Source of the DNA: an uncultured Mollicutes bacterium
GTDB lineage: Bacteria > Bacillota_I > Bacilli_A > Acholeplasmatales > Anaeroplasmataceae
Length of the DNA stretch: 5,121 bases
Assembly: GCA_900547045.1 (NCBI GenBank)
Contig: URFB01000099.1
Coordinates: 1 to 5,121, forward strand
Direction of reading: 5' to 3'
The notes under the pieces are model-generated. The model saw only the letters and a program-made list of their open reading frames with translations. It had not been told where the DNA came from and ran no database searches. The position numbers and the translations under genes are program-made. Positions 1-5,121 of this stretch are shown in pieces (within the stretch, counting starts at the first letter, position 1; each line of letters starts with the position of its first letter).

Positions 1-26
1 GCTTGGCGAGCAGGAGGAGCATGTGA

Positions 27-539
27 TCTTCGGCGGACTATGCCAGATATCTTGTAACCGCTATTGGATCATATGCGGGAGAGCTTGGAGCAGCCCTAAG
101 ATATTTAAATCAGGTAGATACGATGCCAACGATCGAGGCTAAAGCGCTTCTTACCGATATCGGTACTGAGGAAATGGGTCACGTTGAGATTCTGGCAAAT
201 ATGATTAAAGCTCTAACTAAGGGTGTCCCAGTTGAGGAAATTAAAAAAAGTGAAAATCTAGCAAACTATGTAGATCACGGGTCTTCTTATTTTCCGGTTG
301 ATGCAAGCGGAAATCCCTTTACCGTAACATATTACGCCTCCTCTGGTGATTTCATCACTGATCTTTACGAGGATTTAGCAGCCGAACAAAAGGCTCGTGC
401 TATGTATGAGCATTTAATGGATATTACTGATGATCCTGAAATACTTGCTCCCCTTTCCTTCCTAAGACAGCGTGAAATAATTCATTTTAATAGATTCAAG
501 GAGCTTCTTTCAAAGCTAAAAAAAGAAATTGACAAATAA
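27..539 (+). CDS. Manganese catalase, CotJC-like (5' partial)
   Basis: Di-manganese catalase of the ferritin-like four-helix family, which dismutates hydrogen peroxide in the cytoplasm or, for CotJC relatives, in the spore coat. The frame is open from base 27, after an in-frame TGA at 24-26, and recognisable homology starts near base 33 (ADYARYL, then GSYAGELGAALRYLNQ). Counting from the Met at 123, the metal ligands expected for the family are visible: Glu of GELGAAL (codon 81-83), Glu17 and His20 in TEEMGH, Glu88 in AAEQKAR, and His121 in REIIH. The 17/20 and 88/121 spacings equal those of Thermus catalase (70/73 and 155/188). CotJC-type proteins normally have about 20 more residues before the ADYARYL region; none of the three frames of bases 1-32 supplies them convincingly. 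The Met at 123 cannot be the true start because a core ligand helix lies upstream of it. A truncated or frameshifted gene, or bad sequence at the window edge, is possible. No operon partner is visible. Confidence 0.85.
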   Translation, partial: SSADYARYLVTAIGSYAGELGAALRYLNQVDTMPTIEAKALLTDIGTEEMGHVEILANMIKALTKGVPVEEIKKSENLANYVDHGSSYFPVDASGNPFTVTYYASSGDFITDLYEDLAAEQKARAMYEHLMDITDDPEILAPLSFLRQREIIHFNRFKELLSKLKKEIDK

Positions 540-554
540 ACAATTTCTTTTTTT
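518..554 (+). terminator. Rho-independent-type terminator of the catalase gene
   Basis: A perfect 14-bp inverted repeat (518-531 with 541-554) closes a 9-base loop at 532-540. The stem is AT-rich, with only two G-C pairs, and its right arm ends in a run of T. The catalase stop codon TAA (537-539) lies in the loop, so the left arm is coding sequence for the last lysine-rich residues. A matching A-run on the left could let it work in both directions. The low stem G+C makes it weaker than a classic terminator. Confidence 0.6.
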
Positions 555-695
555 GTTTATCTTCCTTAGTCATATACTCATCCATAGCCTAAATTCTATT
601 AGTAAAAACTAACCTATTCATTAAAAAATAAAGCATAAAAATGTTTTTTACCAATGAATCATATCATTTTAAAATATTTAAGTTAAATATAATCT

Positions 696-728
696 AAAAA
701 AGAACTAAGCCTCACTAAAAAGTGAGGC
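696..728 (-). terminator. Terminator downstream of dacF
   Basis: Just past the dacF stop, the - strand carries an 8-bp stem (709-716 with 721-728, GCCTCACT/AGTGAGGC) with a four-base loop, followed after about 7 bases by six T (complement of 696-701). This is the expected layout for intrinsic termination of dacF. The rest of the gap, 555-695, is very AT-rich with no open frame I can support. Confidence 0.75.
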
Positions 729-734
729 AAATCA

Positions 735-1847
735 CTAAAATATGGCAGCTAAAATTTCTAAAAATAGCTTGATGATGCTTTTCTTTTTCTTCTCTTTTAT
801 TATTAAATCCGATGTTTCTATGACACTTCCATTATAATAAAGTGTAGCCTTACCCTTGGTTTTTGAGCTAAATTCATATTCTAACTCATATTTATCCTCA
901 TCAGATTTTAAAATAGTATGTACAATTGAATTTTTAGGAGTAAGCTTTAAGCAATCATTTTCAAAAAGAATTGTATTATAGCGCTTAATAACATCATCCT
1001 CATTTAAGAATATCTTCTTTTTATAAAAGCTAAAGCCATAGCTTAAAAGCTCAGAGGCTTCCTGGTTTCTAATGATAGGATTTTCATAGCCCATTACTAC
1101 TGATATTAGACGCATATTATTTTCTTCCTTAGTCAAGGTAATACAATAGCCACTATAGGCTGTATGACCGGTTTTTAAACCATCAATACCATTTTTTCCA
1201 GCGAGCTTATTCGTGTTTACAAGCCAAAAAGGATTATCGGTATCCTCTCTAAAGTATGCATCATGTAATCTCGTAATAGCTAATACCTCGGGATAATTAG
1301 TTAAAAGATATTTACTAATTATGGCCATATCATACGCCGAGGAAAAGTGATTTTCATCGCTTAGACCGGTAGCATCCGAATAATGCGTGTTTTTCATATT
1401 AAGCTCTAAGGCCTTTTGGTTCATTTTATCAACGAATAAAGCCTCAGACCCAGCAACTCCCTCTGCAAGGCATACAGCCGCATCATTAGCTGAGGCTAGC
1501 ATTACGCATTTAATTAAATCAGAAACGCTATGCTTTTCACCTTCTTCTAAATATACCTGTGTTCCACCCATGGATTTTGCATGAGCTGAGCAGCTTAAGA
1601 TTGTATCATACTTTATCTCTTCGGCTTTAAGAGCGTCATAAACTAAGGATATAGTCATTATTTTGGTCATTGAGGCTATTCCTCTATGCTCATCAATATT
1701 TTTTTCAAATAAAATATCGCCTGTTTCCGCCTCCATTAAAATGGCAGCCTTACTGTTTGAAGCAAGCTCTGAAGAAGCCTTGGCCATATTTGTAAATAAA
1801 AATAAAGAACTAAATAAACCGAGGAAAACGATTAATATTTTTTTCAT
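735..1847 (-). CDS. dacF: Serine-type D-Ala-D-Ala carboxypeptidase (PBP5/DacF family)
   Basis: Penicillin-binding D,D-carboxypeptidase (peptidase S11) that removes the terminal D-alanine from peptidoglycan stem peptides outside the membrane, limiting cross-linking. The 370-residue product begins with a signal peptide (KK, a hydrophobic stretch at about 4-19, likely cleavage after AKA at 22-24). All three active-site motifs are present: SMTK at 59-62 (nucleophile Ser59), SAN at 119-121 and KTG at 225-227. A PBP5-type C-terminal beta domain follows, then KEKKKK and a hydrophobic, probably amphipathic tail (LFLEILAAIF) that would anchor it to the membrane. I chose the ATG at 1847 because GGTGA (1852-1856) sits just before it and the signal peptide starts there. 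A TTG start at 1925 would add 26 residues ahead of the signal peptide and looks wrong. The gene stands alone, with a terminator behind it. The symbol is by family; the dacA/dacF choice is uncertain. In spore formers DacF acts in forespore cortex synthesis, but this copy could equally be the vegetative enzyme. Confidence 0.93.
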   Translation of the reverse strand: MKKILIVFLGLFSSLFLFTNMAKASSELASNSKAAILMEAETGDILFEKNIDEHRGIASMTKIMTISLVYDALKAEEIKYDTILSCSAHAKSMGGTQVYLEEGEKHSVSDLIKCVMLASANDAAVCLAEGVAGSEALFVDKMNQKALELNMKNTHYSDATGLSDENHFSSAYDMAIISKYLLTNYPEVLAITRLHDAYFREDTDNPFWLVNTNKLAGKNGIDGLKTGHTAYSGYCITLTKEENNMRLISVVMGYENPIIRNQEASELLSYGFSFYKKKIFLNEDDVIKRYNTILFENDCLKLTPKNSIVHTILKSDEDKYELEYEFSSKTKGKATLYYNGSVIETSDLIIKEKKKKSIIKLFLEILAAIF

Positions 1848-1965
1848 AGCTTCACCATTAATATATATTAAGTAATTAGCGCTTTTATTTATAATTTTTA
1901 GTATAAATTTAATTTTTTTACGCAAAATATAACTGTAGCAAAAAATATTTAAGGAGTTTTTAATT
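1848..1965. promoter_or_regulatory. Divergent promoter region between dacF and the small Cys-rich gene
   Basis: This 118-base, very AT-rich gap must hold the promoters of two divergent genes. For the + strand, TATAAT at 1890-1895 is a perfect -10 match, with only a weak -35 candidate (TTAAGT, 1868-1873, 16-base spacer). For the - strand, TATACT (complement of 1900-1905) is a plausible -10, with only weak -35 candidates near 1920-1927. The two -10 boxes lie about 5 bases apart, so the promoters would overlap and may compete. A perfect 14-base palindrome, TTAATATATATTAA, lies at 1858-1871, next to the dacF ribosome site. In DNA this AT-rich, chance matches are likely, so the exact boxes are tentative. 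Confidence 0.4.
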
Positions 1966-2151
1966 ATGACAAATAAAGTTACAGCAAGACCATGTAAGGA
2001 ATCCCCTTCTACCTGGGAAATTCTTGATCAATATGGCTGTGTAAGGCCTAAGCATTATCAAACTAAGGATGAATGCGTTAAACAGGCAAGAAAGCTCGCT
2101 CTTGAATGTGGCTGCGAGCTATGTATTGAAGACCAATTAAATAGATGCTAA
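1966..2151 (+). CDS. Small cysteine-rich protein, DUF2188-like
   Basis: A 61-residue cytoplasmic protein with no signal peptide or membrane segment. It is a convincing gene: AAGGAG at 1951-1956 lies 9 bases before the ATG, a terminator follows the stop, and it fills the space between two - strand genes. The pattern WEI..(G)..R...Y.TKDECV..ARKLA...GCEL.IED resembles the small DUF2188 family, which has beta strands around one helix (here about 34-48) and no known function. Seven cysteines stand out (10, 25, 37, 48, 50, 53, 61), including a C-x-C-x2-C cluster (CGCELC, 48-53). Such a number is not a usual DUF2188 trait as far as I know, and could mean metal binding or redox sensing, but that is inference. 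The DUF2188 assignment rests on pattern resemblance only. Confidence 0.8.
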   Translation: MTNKVTARPCKESPSTWEILDQYGCVRPKHYQTKDECVKQARKLALECGCELCIEDQLNRC

Positions 2152-2186
2152 AAAAAGAGGAGGATTTTTTTCCTCCTTCATTTTTT
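2151..2186. terminator. Bidirectional terminator between convergent genes
   Basis: A 7-bp stem (2158-2164 with 2171-2177, AGGAGGA/TCCTCCT) with a T6 loop is preceded by six A (2151-2156) and followed by T6 (2181-2186). On the + strand it terminates the small cysteine-rich gene. Read on the - strand the A-run becomes a T-run after the stem, so it can also terminate the pdp operon, whose stop lies 18 bases away. Confidence 0.8.
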
Positions 2187-2203
2187 ATTTATTAATTTAA
2201 AAA

Positions 2204-3502
2204 CTATTTAATTACATCTAGGATAAGCTTAGATTCAACAACCTTGTCAGAAATCTTGAAGGCATTAAAGGCCTTATCGATAGACTCATTTGTATTTCTT
2301 CCGTTAGTATGGATATAGCAAAGAACGTCTCCTTTCTTAACCATATCGCCAACCTTCTTGTTAAGGACGATACCTACAGCCATATCAATTTTATCCTCTA
2401 GAGTTTCACGACCAGCACCTAAAATCATAGCAGCGTGCCCAATTTCTAGAGCATCAATATGATTTACACAGCCAGAAGACTTAGCATAGACAGGGATAAT
2501 TTTCTTAGCCTTGGCAAATAATTCAGGATTTTTAATATATTCAACATTACCACCCTGAGCACCAACGAAATCCATTAGCTTACCAAGAGCCTTCTTGTTC
2601 TTGATGTTTTCAAGCATTGCAGCCTTAGCCTCTTCCTTGGTTTCAAACTTCTTCGCATCAATTAATAGATATGAACCAATTTCAAGACATAAATCTAATA
2701 AATCCTTAGGACCATTACCATTTAAGGTATTAATAGCTTCCTTAACCTCAAGTGCATTACCAACAGCTAATCCTAGAGGCTCCTCCATGTTGGTTAAAAC
2801 AGCTGTCATATGACGACTACAATTTTTACCAATTGTAACCATTAATCTTGAAAGGTGACGTGCTTCTTCAATATTCTTCATAAAGGCACCAGCACCAACC
2901 TTAACATCTAGACAAATAGCATTAGCACCAGATGCTAGCTTTTTTGACATAATAGATGAGGCAATTAAAGGAATTGAGGAAACAGTAGCTGTTACATCTC
3001 TTAAAGCGTAAAGCTTCTTATCAGCGGGTGTTAAATTACCAGTTTGACCTACAATCGCAATACCAATTTTTTTAACCTGCTCGATAAAATCATGAGGCTT
3101 AACAGCAATATTAAAGCCCTCAATTGACTCAAGCTTATCAAGCGTTCCACCAGTATGTCCTAAGCCACGTCCTGACATTTTAGCAAAATTAACGCCAAAT
3201 GAAGCTACAAGAGGCGCTAAAACTAAGGATGTTTTATCACCAACTCCACCAGTTGAATGCTTATCAACCTTAACACCAGGAATTTCTGATAGATCAAGCT
3301 TATCACCTGAGTTAAGCATCGAAATAGCCATATTAGTAGCTTCTTCATCGTCCATTCCCTTTAAATAGGTAGCCATTAAAAAGGCCGAAACCTGATAATC
3401 TGGTATTTCTCCTTTTGTATATCCTTGAATAATAAAATCGATTTCCTCACTTGATAGCTTATGGCCATCTCTTTTTTTCTCAATTAAATCAATCATTCTC
3501 AT
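2204..3502 (-). CDS. pdp: Pyrimidine-nucleoside phosphorylase
   Basis: Phosphorolyses uridine, thymidine and deoxyuridine to the free base and (deoxy)ribose-1-phosphate in the cytoplasm, feeding pyrimidine and pentose salvage. The 432-residue product matches the Bacillus enzyme (433) almost end to end. Visible landmarks are the helical N-terminal domain, phosphate-binding KHSTGGVGD (81-89), the thymidine/pyrimidine phosphorylase signature SGRGLGHTGGTLDKLE (110-125), NLTPADKKLYALRD, and SSIMSKK, which carries substrate-contacting Ser and Lys. Lys108, just before the signature, is typical of broad-specificity pyrimidine-nucleoside phosphorylases, where E. coli thymidine phosphorylase has Met. 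The ATG at 3502 gives MRMIDLI, as in Bacillus. A GTG at 3511 would add three residues; the likely ribosome site AAGGA (3516-3520) is about 4 bases from that GTG and 13 from the ATG, so the GTG may be the real start. It is the last gene of the operon. The usual neighbours deoC and cdd are absent. Confidence 0.96.
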   Translation of the reverse strand: MRMIDLIEKKRDGHKLSSEEIDFIIQGYTKGEIPDYQVSAFLMATYLKGMDDEEATNMAISMLNSGDKLDLSEIPGVKVDKHSTGGVGDKTSLVLAPLVASFGVNFAKMSGRGLGHTGGTLDKLESIEGFNIAVKPHDFIEQVKKIGIAIVGQTGNLTPADKKLYALRDVTATVSSIPLIASSIMSKKLASGANAICLDVKVGAGAFMKNIEEARHLSRLMVTIGKNCSRHMTAVLTNMEEPLGLAVGNALEVKEAINTLNGNGPKDLLDLCLEIGSYLLIDAKKFETKEEAKAAMLENIKNKKALGKLMDFVGAQGGNVEYIKNPELFAKAKKIIPVYAKSSGCVNHIDALEIGHAAMILGAGRETLEDKIDMAVGIVLNKKVGDMVKKGDVLCYIHTNGRNTNESIDKAFNAFKISDKVVESKLILDVIK

Positions 3503-3525
3503 AAAAATCACTAAATCCTTTCTTT

Positions 3526-3559
3526 TTAAATCGCTTTATAAATTAAATCGCTTTATAAA
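3526..3559. repeat. Exact 17-bp tandem duplication at the fusion-gene stop codon
   Basis: The 17-base unit TTAAATCGCTTTATAAA occurs twice with no gap, at 3526-3542 and 3543-3559. The second copy encodes the last residues (YKAI) and TAA stop of the fusion gene; the first copy lies wholly in the gap before pdp. The product is unchanged, but the distance to the pdp ribosome site is lengthened by 17 bases. Each copy contains the palindrome TTTATAAA. Confidence 0.95.
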
Positions 3560-5045
3560 ATCCGAGACATTTAATCTTGAATTTTCCTTCCTCATTAATA
3601 CGTGAAATAAGCCCCTTTATTTCATCAATATTAGTATTTGCTAAAAATTCAGTATAGAAATAATACTTTCCAAGTCCTTCCTTGGTAGGTCTTGACATAA
3701 TAGCATTTAGATTAATTTTTAAGGCATAAAATTTAACTAACGCCTCAATTAATATTCCCGGCTCATCAATTAAGGCCTCTAAAATTAAAGAGCATTTTGA
3801 GCAAAGCTCCGCCTTAGTTGTTGGTGTAGTGGTTAAAACTAAAAATCTTGTATTATTATTTTTACTATCCTCTACATTTTCAACAACTGTTTTAAAGGGA
3901 CTCATATCTAGATGCAGCGGAATAATGGCACCATAGGTCTCTCCTGAATTTTTTAACCTTTCATAGGATGTAACATTGCTTTCAGTTTCAATAATCTCAA
4001 AGCCATGCTCATTAATAAAATCTAAGCATTGGCCCTTAGCCTTAAACTGAACATAAATTTTTTTTACACTTGCAATATTAGCATTCTTTGATACGAAGCC
4101 AAAATGAACAGGAACAGAAATATCATTTTGAATATAAAAATTATATTTGTGAAGCATATCAAGGGTTTCCTGTACATATCCATCTAAGGTATTTTCAAAT
4201 GGTAAAATACCAAAGCCATTCGCTGCTATATTTTTAGCTGCTAGAGAAATAGTTGGATAAAATTCTATTTTATATTCCTCGTTTAGAGCTTCGCTAAGCT
4301 TTAAGCTCGCTACCTCACTAAATGTTCCAGAAGGTCCAAGCGTTATTAATTTTTTTAGTTCCATTTTTTCCATAATGTGTTGTTTATCCTCTTTAAATTG
4401 ATATATATGTCTCTTTTTTAAAGCATATATAGGCTTATATATCCCATTTTCAACATATAGGGCCGTATCCTCATCAAGTGCATATGAATCACAGCTATGA
4501 TTTTTAACCATATCCGAAAAATATAGCATACGATCATTTAAATTATAATGAGGGCATAAGCCAATATCTAATATTCCTAATCCTTCTAATTCCTTATAAT
4601 TATAAAAATTATCATGATCCTCATAGGCCTCTTGATCAGTTAAGCCAAATCTTGAAAGCATTATCGCTCCCGCACTTACACCCGCAATAATTAAATCCTC
4701 TCTTTTAAGTGAATCATAAATAATCCAAGTTAGATTATTCTTCTTTAAAAATTCAATTAAAAAAGCCGTTGAGCCACCAGAAAAAAACAATATATCAACT
4801 TGAGCTATTGTTTCTTTTATTTCATCACAGTTAGGCTTCTTAGTTAGTAATAATATATTAAGCGTATAATTTAGACCATTATATTCTCTTTTAAAATTAC
4901 TAATTGTTCTTTCACTATCCTTAGATGCAAGGGGTATAAGTAAAATATTCGGTTTTTCCTTATGGCTTAAACGTAAAAGCCTCTTAGCAATATAATTATT
5001 TTTCGAATCAAAATCATGTCCGCCAATCAAATAAAATCTAGACAT
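3543..5045 (-). CDS. Fusion of peptidase S51 (dipeptidase E/YgaJ-like) with prephenate dehydratase-ACT-like region
   Basis: A 500-residue cytoplasmic protein with two parts. Residues 1 to about 220 are a complete peptidase S51 domain: SGGST (89-93), the nucleophile elbow GVSAGA with Ser124, and CPHYN with catalytic-type His166. The family includes Asp-X dipeptidase E, Bacillus YgaJ and cyanophycinase. Residues 230 to about 410 resemble prephenate dehydratase, which makes phenylpyruvate for phenylalanine synthesis: TLGPSGTFSEVAS (235-247), PFENTLDGYVQETLDML (282-298) and the catalytic NNTRF (397-401). Residues about 418-500 are an ACT domain with EPGIL (428-432) and SRP (451-453), the regions that bind phenylalanine in this family. 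The motif usually written SHPQALAQC is reduced to VQFKAKGQC (332-340), and the later AS..AA motif is not evident, so dehydratase activity is uncertain. GAGGT (5052-5056) precedes the ATG by 6 bases, and that ATG overlaps the upstream stop by one base. The linker is short (about 220-230); Met225 or Met228 could serve as internal starts. A genuine fusion is likely, since one open frame spans both halves. Confidence 0.85.
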   Translation of the reverse strand: MSRFYLIGGHDFDSKNNYIAKRLLRLSHKEKPNILLIPLASKDSERTISNFKREYNGLNYTLNILLLTKKPNCDEIKETIAQVDILFFSGGSTAFLIEFLKKNNLTWIIYDSLKREDLIIAGVSAGAIMLSRFGLTDQEAYEDHDNFYNYKELEGLGILDIGLCPHYNLNDRMLYFSDMVKNHSCDSYALDEDTALYVENGIYKPIYALKKRHIYQFKEDKQHIMEKMELKKLITLGPSGTFSEVASLKLSEALNEEYKIEFYPTISLAAKNIAANGFGILPFENTLDGYVQETLDMLHKYNFYIQNDISVPVHFGFVSKNANIASVKKIYVQFKAKGQCLDFINEHGFEIIETESNVTSYERLKNSGETYGAIIPLHLDMSPFKTVVENVEDSKNNNTRFLVLTTTPTTKAELCSKCSLILEALIDEPGILIEALVKFYALKINLNAIMSRPTKEGLGKYYFYTEFLANTNIDEIKGLISRINEEGKFKIKCLGFYKAI

Positions 5046-5121
5046 TATTTTACCTCAAATTTATATCCATAGCCTCTTATGGTTTGAATATAATCCTTAT
5101 ATTTTCCAAGTGAAGATCTAA
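5045..5121 (-). CDS. OmpR/PhoB-family response regulator, C-terminal end only (5' partial)
   Basis: Only the last 24 codons are in the window. They read (R)SSLGKYKDYIQTIRGYGYKFEVK, ending in TAA at 5045-5047. The YIQTIRGYGYKF segment is the conserved end of the winged-helix DNA-binding domain of OmpR/PhoB-type regulators: the recognition-helix tail followed by the beta-hairpin wing. The gene enters from the right edge. Its stop shares one base with the start of the S51/dehydratase fusion gene (TAATG), and the ribosome site of that gene lies inside its last codons, so the two are likely co-transcribed and translationally coupled. A sensor kinase normally follows such a regulator directly; here none does, so a kinase may lie upstream, beyond the window. 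An orphan regulator, or another winged-helix protein with the same terminal motif, cannot be excluded. Confidence 0.8.
   Translation of the reverse strand, partial: RSSLGKYKDYIQTIRGYGYKFEVK

Noticed and set aside
21..26. AGGAGG (12-17) followed by ATG at 21 as the catalase start
   Set aside because: The ATG is followed immediately by TGA in the catalase frame and the spacer is only 3 bases. It would need TGA read as Trp, and the resulting N-terminus does not resemble the family.
555..695. Short inverted repeats and possible small gene in the AT-rich gap
   Set aside because: Only weak 5-bp stems, as expected by chance in such sequence, and no open frame with a ribosome site.
1387..1584. Open frame on the + strand opposite dacF
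   Set aside because: It lies entirely antisense to the conserved carboxypeptidase domain, has no ribosome site and no recognisable product; a shadow of dacF.
1663..1875. Open frame on the + strand opposite the dacF signal peptide region
   Set aside because: Antisense to dacF and running into the divergent promoter region; no ribosome site or family resemblance.
1848..1925. Upstream TTG start giving dacF 26 extra residues
   Set aside because: It would bury the signal peptide inside the protein and has no good ribosome site; the ATG at 1847 fits better.
2595..2813. Open frame on the + strand opposite pdp
   Set aside because: Antisense to well-conserved phosphorylase sequence, with no ribosome site.

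Overview
The window is AT-rich (roughly one third G+C by eye) and reads as a low-GC Gram-positive (Bacillota-type) genome. Genes start with AAGGAG- or GAGG-like ribosome sites, all six visible stop codons are TAA or TAG, and the few tryptophans are TGG. A PBP5-type D,D-carboxypeptidase implies a peptidoglycan wall. The CotJC-like manganese catalase and Bacillus-type pyrimidine-nucleoside phosphorylase fit a gut or environmental member of Bacilli, Erysipelotrichia or wall-bearing Mollicutes relatives. This placement is inference, because there is no RNA gene or other phylogenetic marker here.

Layout, left to right. (1) The 3' part of a CotJC-type manganese catalase on the + strand. Its first ~30 bases are GC-rich and blocked by an in-frame TGA, and it ends in a hairpin terminator. 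(2) An AT-rich gap of about 195 bases that contains the terminator of the next gene. (3) dacF, a secreted D-Ala-D-Ala carboxypeptidase, on the - strand. (4) A divergent promoter region. (5) A small cysteine-rich protein resembling DUF2188 on the + strand, with its own ribosome site. (6) A terminator hairpin shared with the convergent operon. (7) A three-gene - strand operon, in transcription order: the tail of an OmpR-family response regulator, a 500-residue fusion of a peptidase S51 domain with a prephenate-dehydratase-plus-ACT region, and pyrimidine-nucleoside phosphorylase (pdp).

The operon is tightly packed. The regulator stop and the fusion start share one base (TAATG), and pdp begins some 30 to 40 bases after the fusion ends, across an exact 17-bp tandem duplication that includes the fusion stop codon. 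Together these genes suggest nutrient salvage (dipeptides, nucleosides) and possibly aromatic amino-acid metabolism under one transcript, but no shared pathway is evident from the sequence.

The most unusual item is the S51/prephenate-dehydratase fusion. I know of no such domain combination, and its dehydratase half has lost some family motifs while keeping others. No CRISPR array, tRNA, rRNA, insertion sequence or prophage signal was seen.
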